Shown here: positions 56,979-64,000 of the stretch, in pieces
Layout of the letters: each line of letters starts with the position of its first letter
Position numbering within the stretch: the first letter of the stretch is position 1
Assembly: GCF_003429105.1 (NCBI RefSeq)
Contig: NZ_QVTD01000006.1
Span: 124,001 to 188,000, forward strand
Length of the DNA stretch: 64,000 nucleotides
Direction of reading: 5' to 3'
From: Peribacillus glennii
GTDB lineage: Bacteria; Bacillota; Bacilli; Bacillales; DSM-1321
Translations under genes and position numbers: made by a program
The notes under the pieces: model-generated
Database searches by the model: none
What the model was told of the DNA's origin: nothing
Seen by the model: the letters and a program-made list of their open reading frames with translations, nothing else

Positions 56979-57839
56979 ATGGAAAAGAATATATCACGCA
57001 GAACCTTTATAAAACGATCGCTTGCCTCCATCCTTGCTCTCGGCGGGATTGGCATAGGAGGGCGATATTATTCACACGAAATAGAGCCAAAATGGCTCGA
57101 TATACACACGGTCGAAATAAACAGCCCCCGAGTGCCGAATGGATTCAGCGGCTTCAGGATTGTTCAGTTCAGCGATACACATTTAGGCTTCCAGTTCCAG
57201 CTGAAGGATCTTGAATTGACAATCGAAAGGATCAATAAATTAATCCCGGACCTGATCATTTTTACTGGTGACCTGATGGATGCCCCCAATCAATACCCTT
57301 CCCAAAAAGAAATCAAGCCTGTTTTAAAAAGGCTCGAGGCCCCGATGGGAAAGCTGTGCATATACGGAAACCACGACCATGGCGGGTATGGTTCGGAAAT
57401 ATACTCCAGCATTATGGAACAATCAGGCTTTCAATTGCTGCGCAACTCGAATAAGAAAATATCGCTTTTAAATGGAGACAATTTATTTATCGCAGGCCTG
57501 GATGATGCGATGCTCGGCCGTCCCGATTTCGGAGCAGCACTTAAAGGCATACCCGATGATGCATATACCATCCTGCTTTCACATGCTCCTGATGTAGCCG
57601 ACATAGCAGCCAAATACAACATTCAGCTCCAGATAAGCGGGCACAGCCATGGCGGACAGGTGCAAATTCCTTTCGTTGGCGCCCTTGTCACACCTCCATT
57701 TGCAAGAAAATACAAAGAAGGCACATTCGATATCGGAAAATTGAGGCTGCATGTAAACAGGGGATTGGGCACCACCCGTCTTCCTTACCGTTTTTTGTCC
57801 AGACCTGAAATTACGGTGTTTGATTTTAAAGCGAAATGA
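56979..57839 (+). CDS. ykuE: Tat-exported metallophosphoesterase YkuE
   Basis: 286 residues. Twin-arginine signal SRRTFIKR followed by hydrophobic ASILALGGIGIGG; YkuE of B. subtilis is a known TatAyCy substrate bound to the cell wall. Calcineurin-like metal motifs in order: FSDTHLG, FTGDLMD, YGNHDHGG, LLSHAPD, SGHSHGGQ. Phospholipid or wall phosphoesters have been suggested as substrates. ATG at 56979 is preferred, with AGG about 9 nt upstream; TTG at 56970 has none. Confidence 0.93.
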   Translation: MEKNISRRTFIKRSLASILALGGIGIGGRYYSHEIEPKWLDIHTVEINSPRVPNGFSGFRIVQFSDTHLGFQFQLKDLELTIERINKLIPDLIIFTGDLMDAPNQYPSQKEIKPVLKRLEAPMGKLCIYGNHDHGGYGSEIYSSIMEQSGFQLLRNSNKKISLLNGDNLFIAGLDDAMLGRPDFGAALKGIPDDAYTILLSHAPDVADIAAKYNIQLQISGHSHGGQVQIPFVGALVTPPFARKYKEGTFDIGKLRLHVNRGLGTTRLPYRFLSRPEITVFDFKAK

Positions 57840-57960
57840 CCTTTCTTTGATTCGGTCCTTCAGTAGATCCCTTTAAACCTATATGTAAATTATATCATTT
57901 GAAAAGGAAGGAAAAAACTTCTTTCAAAATTTACCTTCCAAACATATTAAAAAGATATCA

Positions 57961-58000
57961 AAAACTCTGCAGTAATCCAGCCGGACTGCAGAGTTTTTCT
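57961..58000. terminator. Bidirectional terminator, ykuE / GGDEF-EAL gene
   Basis: AAAACTCTGCAGT...ACTGCAGAGTTTTT stem-loop between the convergent genes. Confidence 0.85.
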
Positions 58001-58033
58001 ATATTTTCGATTCAAACTTTATTAACGGATTCT

Positions 58034-60136
58034 TTATACTGGAATGAGGTGCTTGAAAAGTTCTTCAGCCGGTACTGGTTTGCTGAACAGGAATCCTTGT
58101 GCTTTCGAGCAATTGGCGTCCTTTAAAAATCCAGCCTGCTCGGTCGTTTCTACCCCCTCAGCAATCACTTCCAGGCCAAGACTATTCGCGAGATGTATAA
58201 TGGTGTTGGTTATCGCCGCATCCTTTTTATCAAATAGAATTTCTTTCACAAAGGACTGGTCTATCTTCAAGGTATCTAAAGGAAATTGTTTCAGGTAGCT
58301 TAAGGAGGAATACCCCGTCCCGAAATCATCAACCGAAATGGATAAGCCGATTTCTTTCATTTGATCCAGGATTTTGATAGTTTCTGCCGTATCCTGCATC
58401 GCCCCTTCGGTGATTTCGATTTCCAGGCTTGACGGTTTCAGAGAATACTTTTTTAATAAATACGCGATCCTTTCACACAAGGAAGGCTGCGTGAATTGCT
58501 TGGGGGAAAGGTTTACTCCGATTTTGAGCCCGTGAATCCCTTTATCCTCCCAACTCCTTAACTGTCTGCATACTTCTTCGATTACCCAGTCCCCTATACT
58601 AATAATTAAACCGGTATCTTCCGCAAGGGGAATGAATTCGCCGGGCGATACAAAGCCCAGTATCGGATTTGCCCATCTTAGCAATGCCTCGAAGCTTGTT
58701 GTTTCATTCGTATGGAGATCCACCTGCGGTTGATAGTAAAGGATGAGCTCTCTGTTTTCAATAGCACGGCGTAACTGGGATTCCATCATGACGAGTCCAG
58801 GGAAGTGGACGGTCATGCCGGTATTATAAAACTGGTAATGTGCTTTTCCTTTCTCTTTCACCTGATACAAGGCGCCATCGGCTTTCCTTATCAACATTTC
58901 ACTATCATGTCCATCAAAGGGGTACATACTAATGCCGATGCTCGGTGTAATGAAATATTCCTGGCGCTTTAACTGAAATGGAATATTAAACACCTTGAAA
59001 ATCTCGGCAACAAATTCATTAACCAGTTCTTCGTCCGTATTTTTCAGGAGGATATTAAACTCATCGCCGCCTTGCCTGTATACTTCAAAGTTTTTGTATT
59101 TCATCGACAATAGCCTTTGGCCGACGTTTTTAAGCAGCAGATCCCCGGCCTCATGTCCCATCGTATCATTTAAATACTTAAATCGGTCCAGATCGATATT
59201 AAGCAAGGCGAATTCTGTATTTTGCTTTTGATTCTTTTTAATTTCGACTTTCAAATCCCTGATCAATGCTGCCCTGTTCAAGAGACCGGTCAATTGGTCA
59301 TGGAATGCCATGTAACTGATTATTTCCAAGTTCTCGGTATAGTCGGTAATATCACGCATAATGGCATAAATACCGTCAATTTCCCCATTAATCACAATCG
59401 GGACGGTCTTTAAGTGTACCACCAGCTCCGTACCTTTTTTATGGATAAACCTGCATTCAGAAAACTCCTGGGCGTATCCGTCATAGGTTTTCCGGAACAT
59501 TTTGCGGAATTTGTCACTGTCACGATCATGAAACAGATGGAAAATGGAACGGCCTGTCAATTGCTTCTCGCTATATCCTGTAATATCATATGTAGCGCGA
59601 TTGGTAGATAATATCACGCCTTTTTCATTTAAGGAAAAAATGGCATCAAGGTTATGGTCGATTACCGATCTATAGCGTTGCTGGCTCTCGATAATCCGTT
59701 TTTTTTCGCCCACCGATTCGGTTATATCCCTTGCTGCACACACGATATAACTGATTTTTCCATACTCATCCTTGATAGCATTGAAAATGGACTCGCTGAA
59801 TAAGTAAGTACCATCCTTTTTCTTTATCTTTTCTGTGAACTGTACATCTTCCTCCCCGTTAAAAAAACGGGAACATTCGAGGTAGATTTGCCTAGAGATT
59901 TTTTTCGGGAGCACTTCCTCAATCAGTTTGCCTATGCTTTCCTTCGTCATCCCTTCAATTTGTAAAGCGTTTTCATTTGCGAACAAATAACGGAACTTTG
60001 GGCCTTCTTCAACCTTGATGATGAATAGCAGGTCTTTTACATGATTAAAAATGATATCAAATATAATTCCTTCGATTTCCCGGCTATTTCTAGAGAATTG
60101 AAGCTCATTCTTCAAGATTTTCCTTAAATGGTCCAT
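58034..60136 (-). CDS. PAS-PAS-GGDEF-EAL cyclic-di-GMP protein
   Basis: 700 residues: two PAS domains (about 30-155 and 160-280), GGDEF domain with intact RQGGDEFNIL, and EAL domain with FEALLRW, NLSPKQF, EITEGAM, DDFGTGYSSL, KIDQSF, AEGVET and QGFLFSKP, so all catalytic positions look complete. It may make or degrade c-di-GMP depending on the PAS signals. No membrane segment is evident. ATG at 60136 follows AGGGTGG by about 5 nt; ATG at 60160 with GGCGG is an alternative. Confidence 0.93.
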   Translation of the reverse strand: MDHLRKILKNELQFSRNSREIEGIIFDIIFNHVKDLLFIIKVEEGPKFRYLFANENALQIEGMTKESIGKLIEEVLPKKISRQIYLECSRFFNGEEDVQFTEKIKKKDGTYLFSESIFNAIKDEYGKISYIVCAARDITESVGEKKRIIESQQRYRSVIDHNLDAIFSLNEKGVILSTNRATYDITGYSEKQLTGRSIFHLFHDRDSDKFRKMFRKTYDGYAQEFSECRFIHKKGTELVVHLKTVPIVINGEIDGIYAIMRDITDYTENLEIISYMAFHDQLTGLLNRAALIRDLKVEIKKNQKQNTEFALLNIDLDRFKYLNDTMGHEAGDLLLKNVGQRLLSMKYKNFEVYRQGGDEFNILLKNTDEELVNEFVAEIFKVFNIPFQLKRQEYFITPSIGISMYPFDGHDSEMLIRKADGALYQVKEKGKAHYQFYNTGMTVHFPGLVMMESQLRRAIENRELILYYQPQVDLHTNETTSFEALLRWANPILGFVSPGEFIPLAEDTGLIISIGDWVIEEVCRQLRSWEDKGIHGLKIGVNLSPKQFTQPSLCERIAYLLKKYSLKPSSLEIEITEGAMQDTAETIKILDQMKEIGLSISVDDFGTGYSSLSYLKQFPLDTLKIDQSFVKEILFDKKDAAITNTIIHLANSLGLEVIAEGVETTEQAGFLKDANCSKAQGFLFSKPVPAEELFKHLIPV

Positions 60137-60437
60137 TATATCCACCCTTATAGTTTTCATTGCTTGTCCGCCGATATATCTTGCTCGTTGCCTAAAACTA
60201 TTTAACTATAAAATTTGCATAGATATTGAAAAAAATATGGCATATTTGGTAATATTTATGCGTTTTTCATATTATAAAAGAATTCAACCAGCTTGAAAAG
60301 CCTCCTGCTGTAAAAAAGGTTTTCAAGAATAAACGGGTCCTCTCCCCTTTTACATGCCATTTTCCCTTTTGCTTTAAAAACAGCCGTGAAATGGTATAAT
60401 ATGTAGACAAGATCAAAACAAGAAAGGAGCCCCCTTT

Positions 60438-60944
60438 ATGCAGCAACCAAAAGGGCATGGCGAAAACGCAAATCCCCCCGCCAATTTCCTTGCGCAGGCA
60501 ATCTTCGTTGTTAATAAACACGCAAAAACAGCTCCTGAGCCAAAATATTTGTATAATTTAAAGCGCACAGCCCTAAACAAAATGCTGGGAGAGGGAAAGG
60601 CCCAAAAAATGGGATTGCATTTTTCGGACAATCCCAGATTTTCAGCCCAACAATCTGATGTGATAATCAGGTGCGGCGACTTCACTTTCCACCTGCCCCC
60701 TACCCGTGAGGATCTGAAGACACTGCCGCACATGGGAAGCCGGGAAGTAAATGTCCGTAATCCAAAAGCCTCCTTATCATTATCAAGGGCAAAGAAAATT
60801 CTTCAGGATTATGTAGGGAACCCGGAAGGCGTCAAAAAGGACAAGCAGGAACAAAACAAAAAGCAGCATGCCAAATCACGTCGCAGTCATTCTTTCGAAA
60901 ATACATTCCCGTCGTCATTCTTGGGAAAGGGATTTAAATATTAA
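60438..60944 (+). CDS. ykyB: YkyB family protein
   Basis: 168 residues, basic, matching YkyB (FLAQAIFVVNKHAKTAPEPK; LGEGKAQKMGLHFSDNPR). Function unknown. The C-terminal 40 residues are Lys/Gln/Ser-rich and disordered. ATG at 60438 with AAAGGAG 8 nt upstream. A perfect TATAAT at 60395-60400 is its probable -10 box, with a poor -35. Same place as in B. subtilis, next to cheV. Confidence 0.9.
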   Translation: MQQPKGHGENANPPANFLAQAIFVVNKHAKTAPEPKYLYNLKRTALNKMLGEGKAQKMGLHFSDNPRFSAQQSDVIIRCGDFTFHLPPTREDLKTLPHMGSREVNVRNPKASLSLSRAKKILQDYVGNPEGVKKDKQEQNKKQHAKSRRSHSFENTFPSSFLGKGFKY

Positions 60945-61064
60945 TCCATGATTCCCCTTTCTTACGCTCATGTGCCTTTGGGTAAGCACCACCCTAATCT
61001 AAAATGGCAGTCTTTCTATCTTAACCGAATACCCCGGGAGTGCGGATGAAAATTGGACTTAATA

Positions 61065-61108
61065 AAGAAAACTGTCCCATAAGCTGTATAACGCTTGAAA
61101 GAACAGTC
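61065..61108 (-). terminator. Probable cheV terminator
   Basis: ACTGT..AAGC...GCTT..ACAGT interrupted stem followed on the - strand by TTTTCTTT, 10 nt beyond the cheV stop. Confidence 0.55.
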
Positions 61109-61118
61109 CATTGAAATC

Positions 61119-62024
61119 CTATAAGATAAATTGGTCGACTAGATGGATCAGCTCGGCGATTTCAGGTTTGCTAACCTGGGCGTTGGCCCCGACGACCTGT
61201 CCTTTATGGCGCAGGTCATCGGTAATAAGTGAAGAAAATATGATGACCGGCAATTTCCCGAGTGCAGGGTGTTCCTTAATCCTTCTCGTTAAATGGTGTC
61301 CGTCCATTTGCGGCATTTCCACATCTGTAATCACTATCTGAACTTCGGAGGTTACATCTTTCCCTGCAGAAACCAGCCCTTCCAGATAGGAAAGCGCATC
61401 GCGTCCATTTTCAAAAAACTCGACATATTGAAAACCAGCCTCGTCCAATGTATCATTAAGCAGTTTTCGGAGCAAAGGGGAATCTTCGGCAACGATTATA
61501 CGCTTGTTCGAGCGCTCACGTTTACCCAATTTCTTAACCTGCTGAATATTAATTCCTGATTCAGGATTGATTTCAACGACAATTTTTTCAAAATCCAGCA
61601 ATAAGATCATCTCGCCATTCAACTTGATGACTCCAGTTATCTGGCTGTCGCTACCCTGGTACATATCCGAAGGTTTCTCAATCTGTCCCCATGAAATCCG
61701 ATGTATCTGAGTAACATTATGTACGTGAAAGACCACTTTCTGTTTGTTAAACTCTGCAACAATGAATTTATCCTGGGAAGGGTTTTCTGAAGGAGGAAAC
61801 CCCAGTGCATGTGCCACATCAACCACCGGCAAAACTTCTCCCCGCAATTCGATAATCCCTTCCACATTTGCGTGTGCCTGGGGAACCAAAGTAATCGGAA
61901 CAGGATTGATGATTTCCTTAACTTTAATGACATTGATGCCAAATTTATTTTTTCCGACTCCAAACTCCACAATTTCCAATTCATTTGTGCCGCTTTCAAG
62001 TAAAATCCCTTTTGTATTTTCCAT
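61119..62024 (-). CDS. cheV: Chemotaxis coupling protein CheV
   Basis: Couples chemoreceptors to CheA and takes part in adaptation. 301 residues: CheW domain (about 12-155; LEIVEFGVGKNKFGINVIKV, IIELRGEVLPVVDVA) and receiver domain (about 175-300) with acidic VAEDSPLL and phosphorylated Asp in VITDVEMPQMDG. ATG at 62024 follows GGAAGGG by 8 nt. It implies a motile organism. Same neighbour (ykyB) as in B. subtilis. Confidence 0.95.
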   Translation of the reverse strand: MENTKGILLESGTNELEIVEFGVGKNKFGINVIKVKEIINPVPITLVPQAHANVEGIIELRGEVLPVVDVAHALGFPPSENPSQDKFIVAEFNKQKVVFHVHNVTQIHRISWGQIEKPSDMYQGSDSQITGVIKLNGEMILLLDFEKIVVEINPESGINIQQVKKLGKRERSNKRIIVAEDSPLLRKLLNDTLDEAGFQYVEFFENGRDALSYLEGLVSAGKDVTSEVQIVITDVEMPQMDGHHLTRRIKEHPALGKLPVIIFSSLITDDLRHKGQVVGANAQVSKPEIAELIHLVDQFIL

Positions 62025-62250
62025 TTTATTCGCCCTTCCTGATTTCTGGCTTATGGTGAATAAACCATGCATTTCAATTAGCTTTTAAACAATTTTGTAT
62101 TGTGAAAAAAACAAGCCTTTACAGGTTTTTTCGGCAAAAACACGGATTTGTTTATCTGTTTAACTTGAATTTATGAATAATAGCTGTGAGACAATATATT
62201 TTTGGCTCATTTTAGTGAAACCAAGGTTTTTTACAGGCATTTCAGAAGAT

Positions 62251-62310
62251 TGCCCCACTTTAAGAGGCTTGGGGAAAGCAGCTTTATCTCCTGAACTGCT
62301 AAGTGGGGCA
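62251..62310. other. Nested stem structure between cheV and the kinase gene
   Basis: Outer 10-bp stem TGCCCCACTT (62251-62260) / AAGTGGGGCA (62301-62310) encloses AGCAG (62277-62281) / CTGCT (62296-62300), the inner 3' arm abutting the outer one. Seven A follow on +, so on - it is preceded, not followed, by T. The surrounding gap 62025-62431 has open frames on both strands but none with a ribosome site. Confidence 0.45.
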
Positions 62311-62431
62311 AAAAAAGCCAAAAAACAACAATATTCTTTAGTAAAACGGATATCCTTCGTTCCACTTATATTTTTTGGGTGCAAGCCTGAGAAAGCCGCA
62401 GTGAATAGGCCCAGTCGTATATATCCTCTTA

Positions 62432-63715
62432 TTAATTCGTTTCGCTCTTATGGAACGGCAAGGTTATGATCGCCTTTGTTCCTTCCCCGGGTGAACTTTC
62501 ATAGGTTATGCTGCCATTATGGCTTTCTATGATCGATTTTGTGACCATTACCCCTAAACCTGTGCCCGTTTCTTTACGGGTATAGAAAGGCTCACCGATT
62601 TTTTCCAGCTGGCTCTGGCTCATTCCAATCCCATTATCGATGATCTCTATGACGGCATCCTCCCCTTTTTTTAATACAAGGATGGATACCTCCCCGCCTG
62701 GGTGATTGATTGATTCAACAGCATTTTTAATTAAATTGTAGAATACCTGCTTCAGCTTGTTTATATCACCGTGTAATTCACCATCAGCCTCTAACGAAAA
62801 AAAGAGATTCACACCGTTCATATTCGAATAGGATTTCATGACATTCATGACATCTTTGACCAGGCTTGAAATCAGAAAAGTTTCCCGCCTTTCGGTATTC
62901 TTCCTTGCCAGATTTAAAAAATCGGAGATAATCGATTCTGCCCTCGATAATTCAGACAATACGAGCTTCATATAATCCTGGTTTGCCGACTTGTCATCTT
63001 TCACTATCAGTTGGATAAAACCCTTTACGACAGTGAGTGGATTCCGTACTTCATGGGCCACGCTCGCCGCCAGTTCGCTGACAACATTCATCTTTTCTGA
63101 ATTTAGGATTTGGATCCTCATCAACGTATTCTCTTCCATATATTCCTCATAAAAAATGATGATGAAAAGGATGGCCACGTAAAGTAATCCACCAAGCAGG
63201 AATGACGGAATCGAATTGTCTGGGATAAAACCGTGATCCCCGACTTTTGCTTGAAAAATGAACAAGATAAGATAAAATACGGCCACATTGGCTGTACCAA
63301 TAAGAACCGCACATAAATATTTCTGCCTTTTTGAAAATTTGTTCCACAGAAACGAAAAGATAAAAGGCACGGTATAGAAAAAGGGCAGAAATATAAAAGA
63401 AAGCAGCAGGCTTTCCCCTCCCAGCAAGAAACGGAACGTCGAAGTCACCAGAATCAAGAGAAAGGCGTAATTTCTTCCCAGATATAAGAAAGTGAAGATA
63501 ATGATCAAGGATCGAAAATCATATGAGATTTGGCCGATGCTGGCCAGTGGGAATACCATGCTCAAAATGGCAGAGATGGACAGGAGCAAAAATTTACGAA
63601 ATTGATTTTGCCTGTTGTTCGGAAAGTAGTTCAAACTGCCAAAAAAGCCGTGGTATAGGAACACTGGTAGAACTATGAGCAAGAAATGCAACAAAACATT
63701 TTCCACGTTCAACAT
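62432..63715 (-). CDS. KinB-like sporulation sensor histidine kinase
   Basis: 427 residues: about six N-terminal membrane helices of the 5TMR-LYT type (residues 5-190), then HisKA with H-box VAHEVRNPLTVV (His221) and HATPase with N-box LIKNAVESI, G1 DNGIGMS and GTGLGV. Size and layout match KinB, a phosphorelay kinase feeding Spo0F. KinB is followed by kapB in B. subtilis; no kapB is seen here, so it may be a KinB-like paralogue. ATG at 63715 with GAGGG 9 nt upstream. Confidence 0.88.
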   Translation of the reverse strand: MLNVENVLLHFLLIVLPVFLYHGFFGSLNYFPNNRQNQFRKFLLLSISAILSMVFPLASIGQISYDFRSLIIIFTFLYLGRNYAFLLILVTSTFRFLLGGESLLLSFIFLPFFYTVPFIFSFLWNKFSKRQKYLCAVLIGTANVAVFYLILFIFQAKVGDHGFIPDNSIPSFLLGGLLYVAILFIIIFYEEYMEENTLMRIQILNSEKMNVVSELAASVAHEVRNPLTVVKGFIQLIVKDDKSANQDYMKLVLSELSRAESIISDFLNLARKNTERRETFLISSLVKDVMNVMKSYSNMNGVNLFFSLEADGELHGDINKLKQVFYNLIKNAVESINHPGGEVSILVLKKGEDAVIEIIDNGIGMSQSQLEKIGEPFYTRKETGTGLGVMVTKSIIESHNGSITYESSPGEGTKAIITLPFHKSETN

Positions 63716-63870
63716 TTTACCAATCCCTCAAAATGTTATTTAAAGTAATTATACAACTCCTTAGCGGAAAATGTTTGAAAATTTCCCAAAATTTTGTCGT
63801 TTTAAACGGAAAAGCTCCAAAACTGACGGAATTATCTGCTTTTTTCCCGTTATTCTTTTTCCGCTACCTT

Positions 63871-64000
63871 TCACCTTTTTGGCTCAGATCGTTTCTTCCC
63901 AAGCCGGAGCCATCCTTTTTTGACAAAAAAGAGGTACATGTACACCCCGATGGCAAACATCGCTGCCAGAACCACAAAATAGCCATAGTGCCAATGAAGC
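63871..64000 (-). CDS. CorA-like metal transporter, C-terminus (partial)
   Basis: Forty-two C-terminal codons, the rest lying beyond the right edge: HWHYGYFVVLAAMFAIGVYM, then YLFFVKKGWLRLG and a basic tail. A short loop, last transmembrane helix and KKGW tail are typical of CorA-family Mg2+ transporters. The GMN motif would be upstream, outside the window, so the call is by the last helix only. Confidence 0.6.
   Translation of the reverse strand, partial: LHWHYGYFVVLAAMFAIGVYMYLFFVKKGWLRLGKKRSEPKR

Noticed and set aside
62160..62469. Overlapping frames of 74 and 98 codons on both strands between cheV and the kinase
   Set aside because: No ribosome sites; both run through the stem structure at 62251-62310.

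Overview
This window is ordinary chromosomal core sequence from a spore-forming Bacillaceae bacterium (Bacillus sensu lato, outside the B. subtilis group). Evidence: gene-by-gene match in content and relative orientation to the B. subtilis block running from cheV/ykyB through ykuE, ykuI-J, ykuL, ccpC, dapH/dapL, ykuU/V, ktrC, rnjA, def, pdhABCD, speA, yktA-C, typA, ylaH-N and pyc to ctaA/ctaB/ctaC. Sporulation genes (YlaJ, a YjcZ-type peptide, a coat-like protein, a KinB-like kinase), strong AGGAGG-type Shine-Dalgarno (SD) sites and frequent TTG/GTG starts agree with this.

Layout. 1-7.1 kb: cytochrome oxidase and haem A genes (ctaC partial, ctaB, ctaA) and pyruvate carboxylase. 7.5-17.1 kb: ylaN, ylaL, ylaK (PhoH), ylaJ, an FMN-binding protein, ylaI, a small hypothetical, ylaH, typA, ylaF, yktC, ykzI, yktB. 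17.2-24.2 kb: a complete seven-gene tryptophan operon trpE-G-D-C-F-B-A behind a good sigma-A promoter and two tandem T-box leaders, both with a UGG (Trp) specifier. It sits between yktB and yktA, which are neighbours in B. subtilis. 24.2-30.3 kb: yktA, a nitronate-monooxygenase-like enzyme, speA, the dual-function sRNA SR1 with its 38-aa peptide SR1P, two small domain-of-unknown-function proteins and a polysaccharide deacetylase. 30.5-36.7 kb: pyruvate dehydrogenase operon pdhA-B-C-D and ykyA. 36.9-41.3 kb: a YjcZ-type peptide, def, ykrA, rpoY-rnjA. 41.3-44 kb: the only accessory-looking part, with a coat-like protein, a decayed phage-type HNH endonuclease, dispersed repeats and ktrC. 44-54.3 kb: ykuV/ykuU, dapL/dapH, ccpC, an MFS exporter, ykuL (DarB), a YkzF-like zinc ribbon, ykuJ, a metallo-beta-lactamase-fold protein, a glutaredoxin-like protein, ykuI. 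54.5-64 kb: an SLC13-type permease with TrkA-C domains, the Tat-dependent phosphoesterase YkuE, a PAS-PAS-GGDEF-EAL protein, ykyB, cheV, a KinB-like kinase and the C-terminus of a CorA-like transporter.

How it fits together. Much of the region concerns the pyruvate node and its control: Pdh, Pyc, SR1/SR1P next to speA, CcpC (citrate-responsive regulator of TCA genes) and DarB (in B. subtilis a c-di-AMP sensor reported to act on Rel and PycA). KtrC (c-di-AMP-responsive K+ channel gating), YkuI and the GGDEF-EAL protein add second-messenger functions.

I found no CRISPR array, tRNA, rRNA, intact transposase, prophage or defence island. The most interesting non-genic signals are: (i) a dispersed structured element in two diverged copies (41266-41428 and 56694-56841), whose terminal hairpin changes sequence but stays self-complementary; (ii) a second repeat family in three copies, two flanking ktrC; (iii) the tandem T-box leader; (iv) a possible 23-residue basic peptide gene upstream of rpoY-rnjA.
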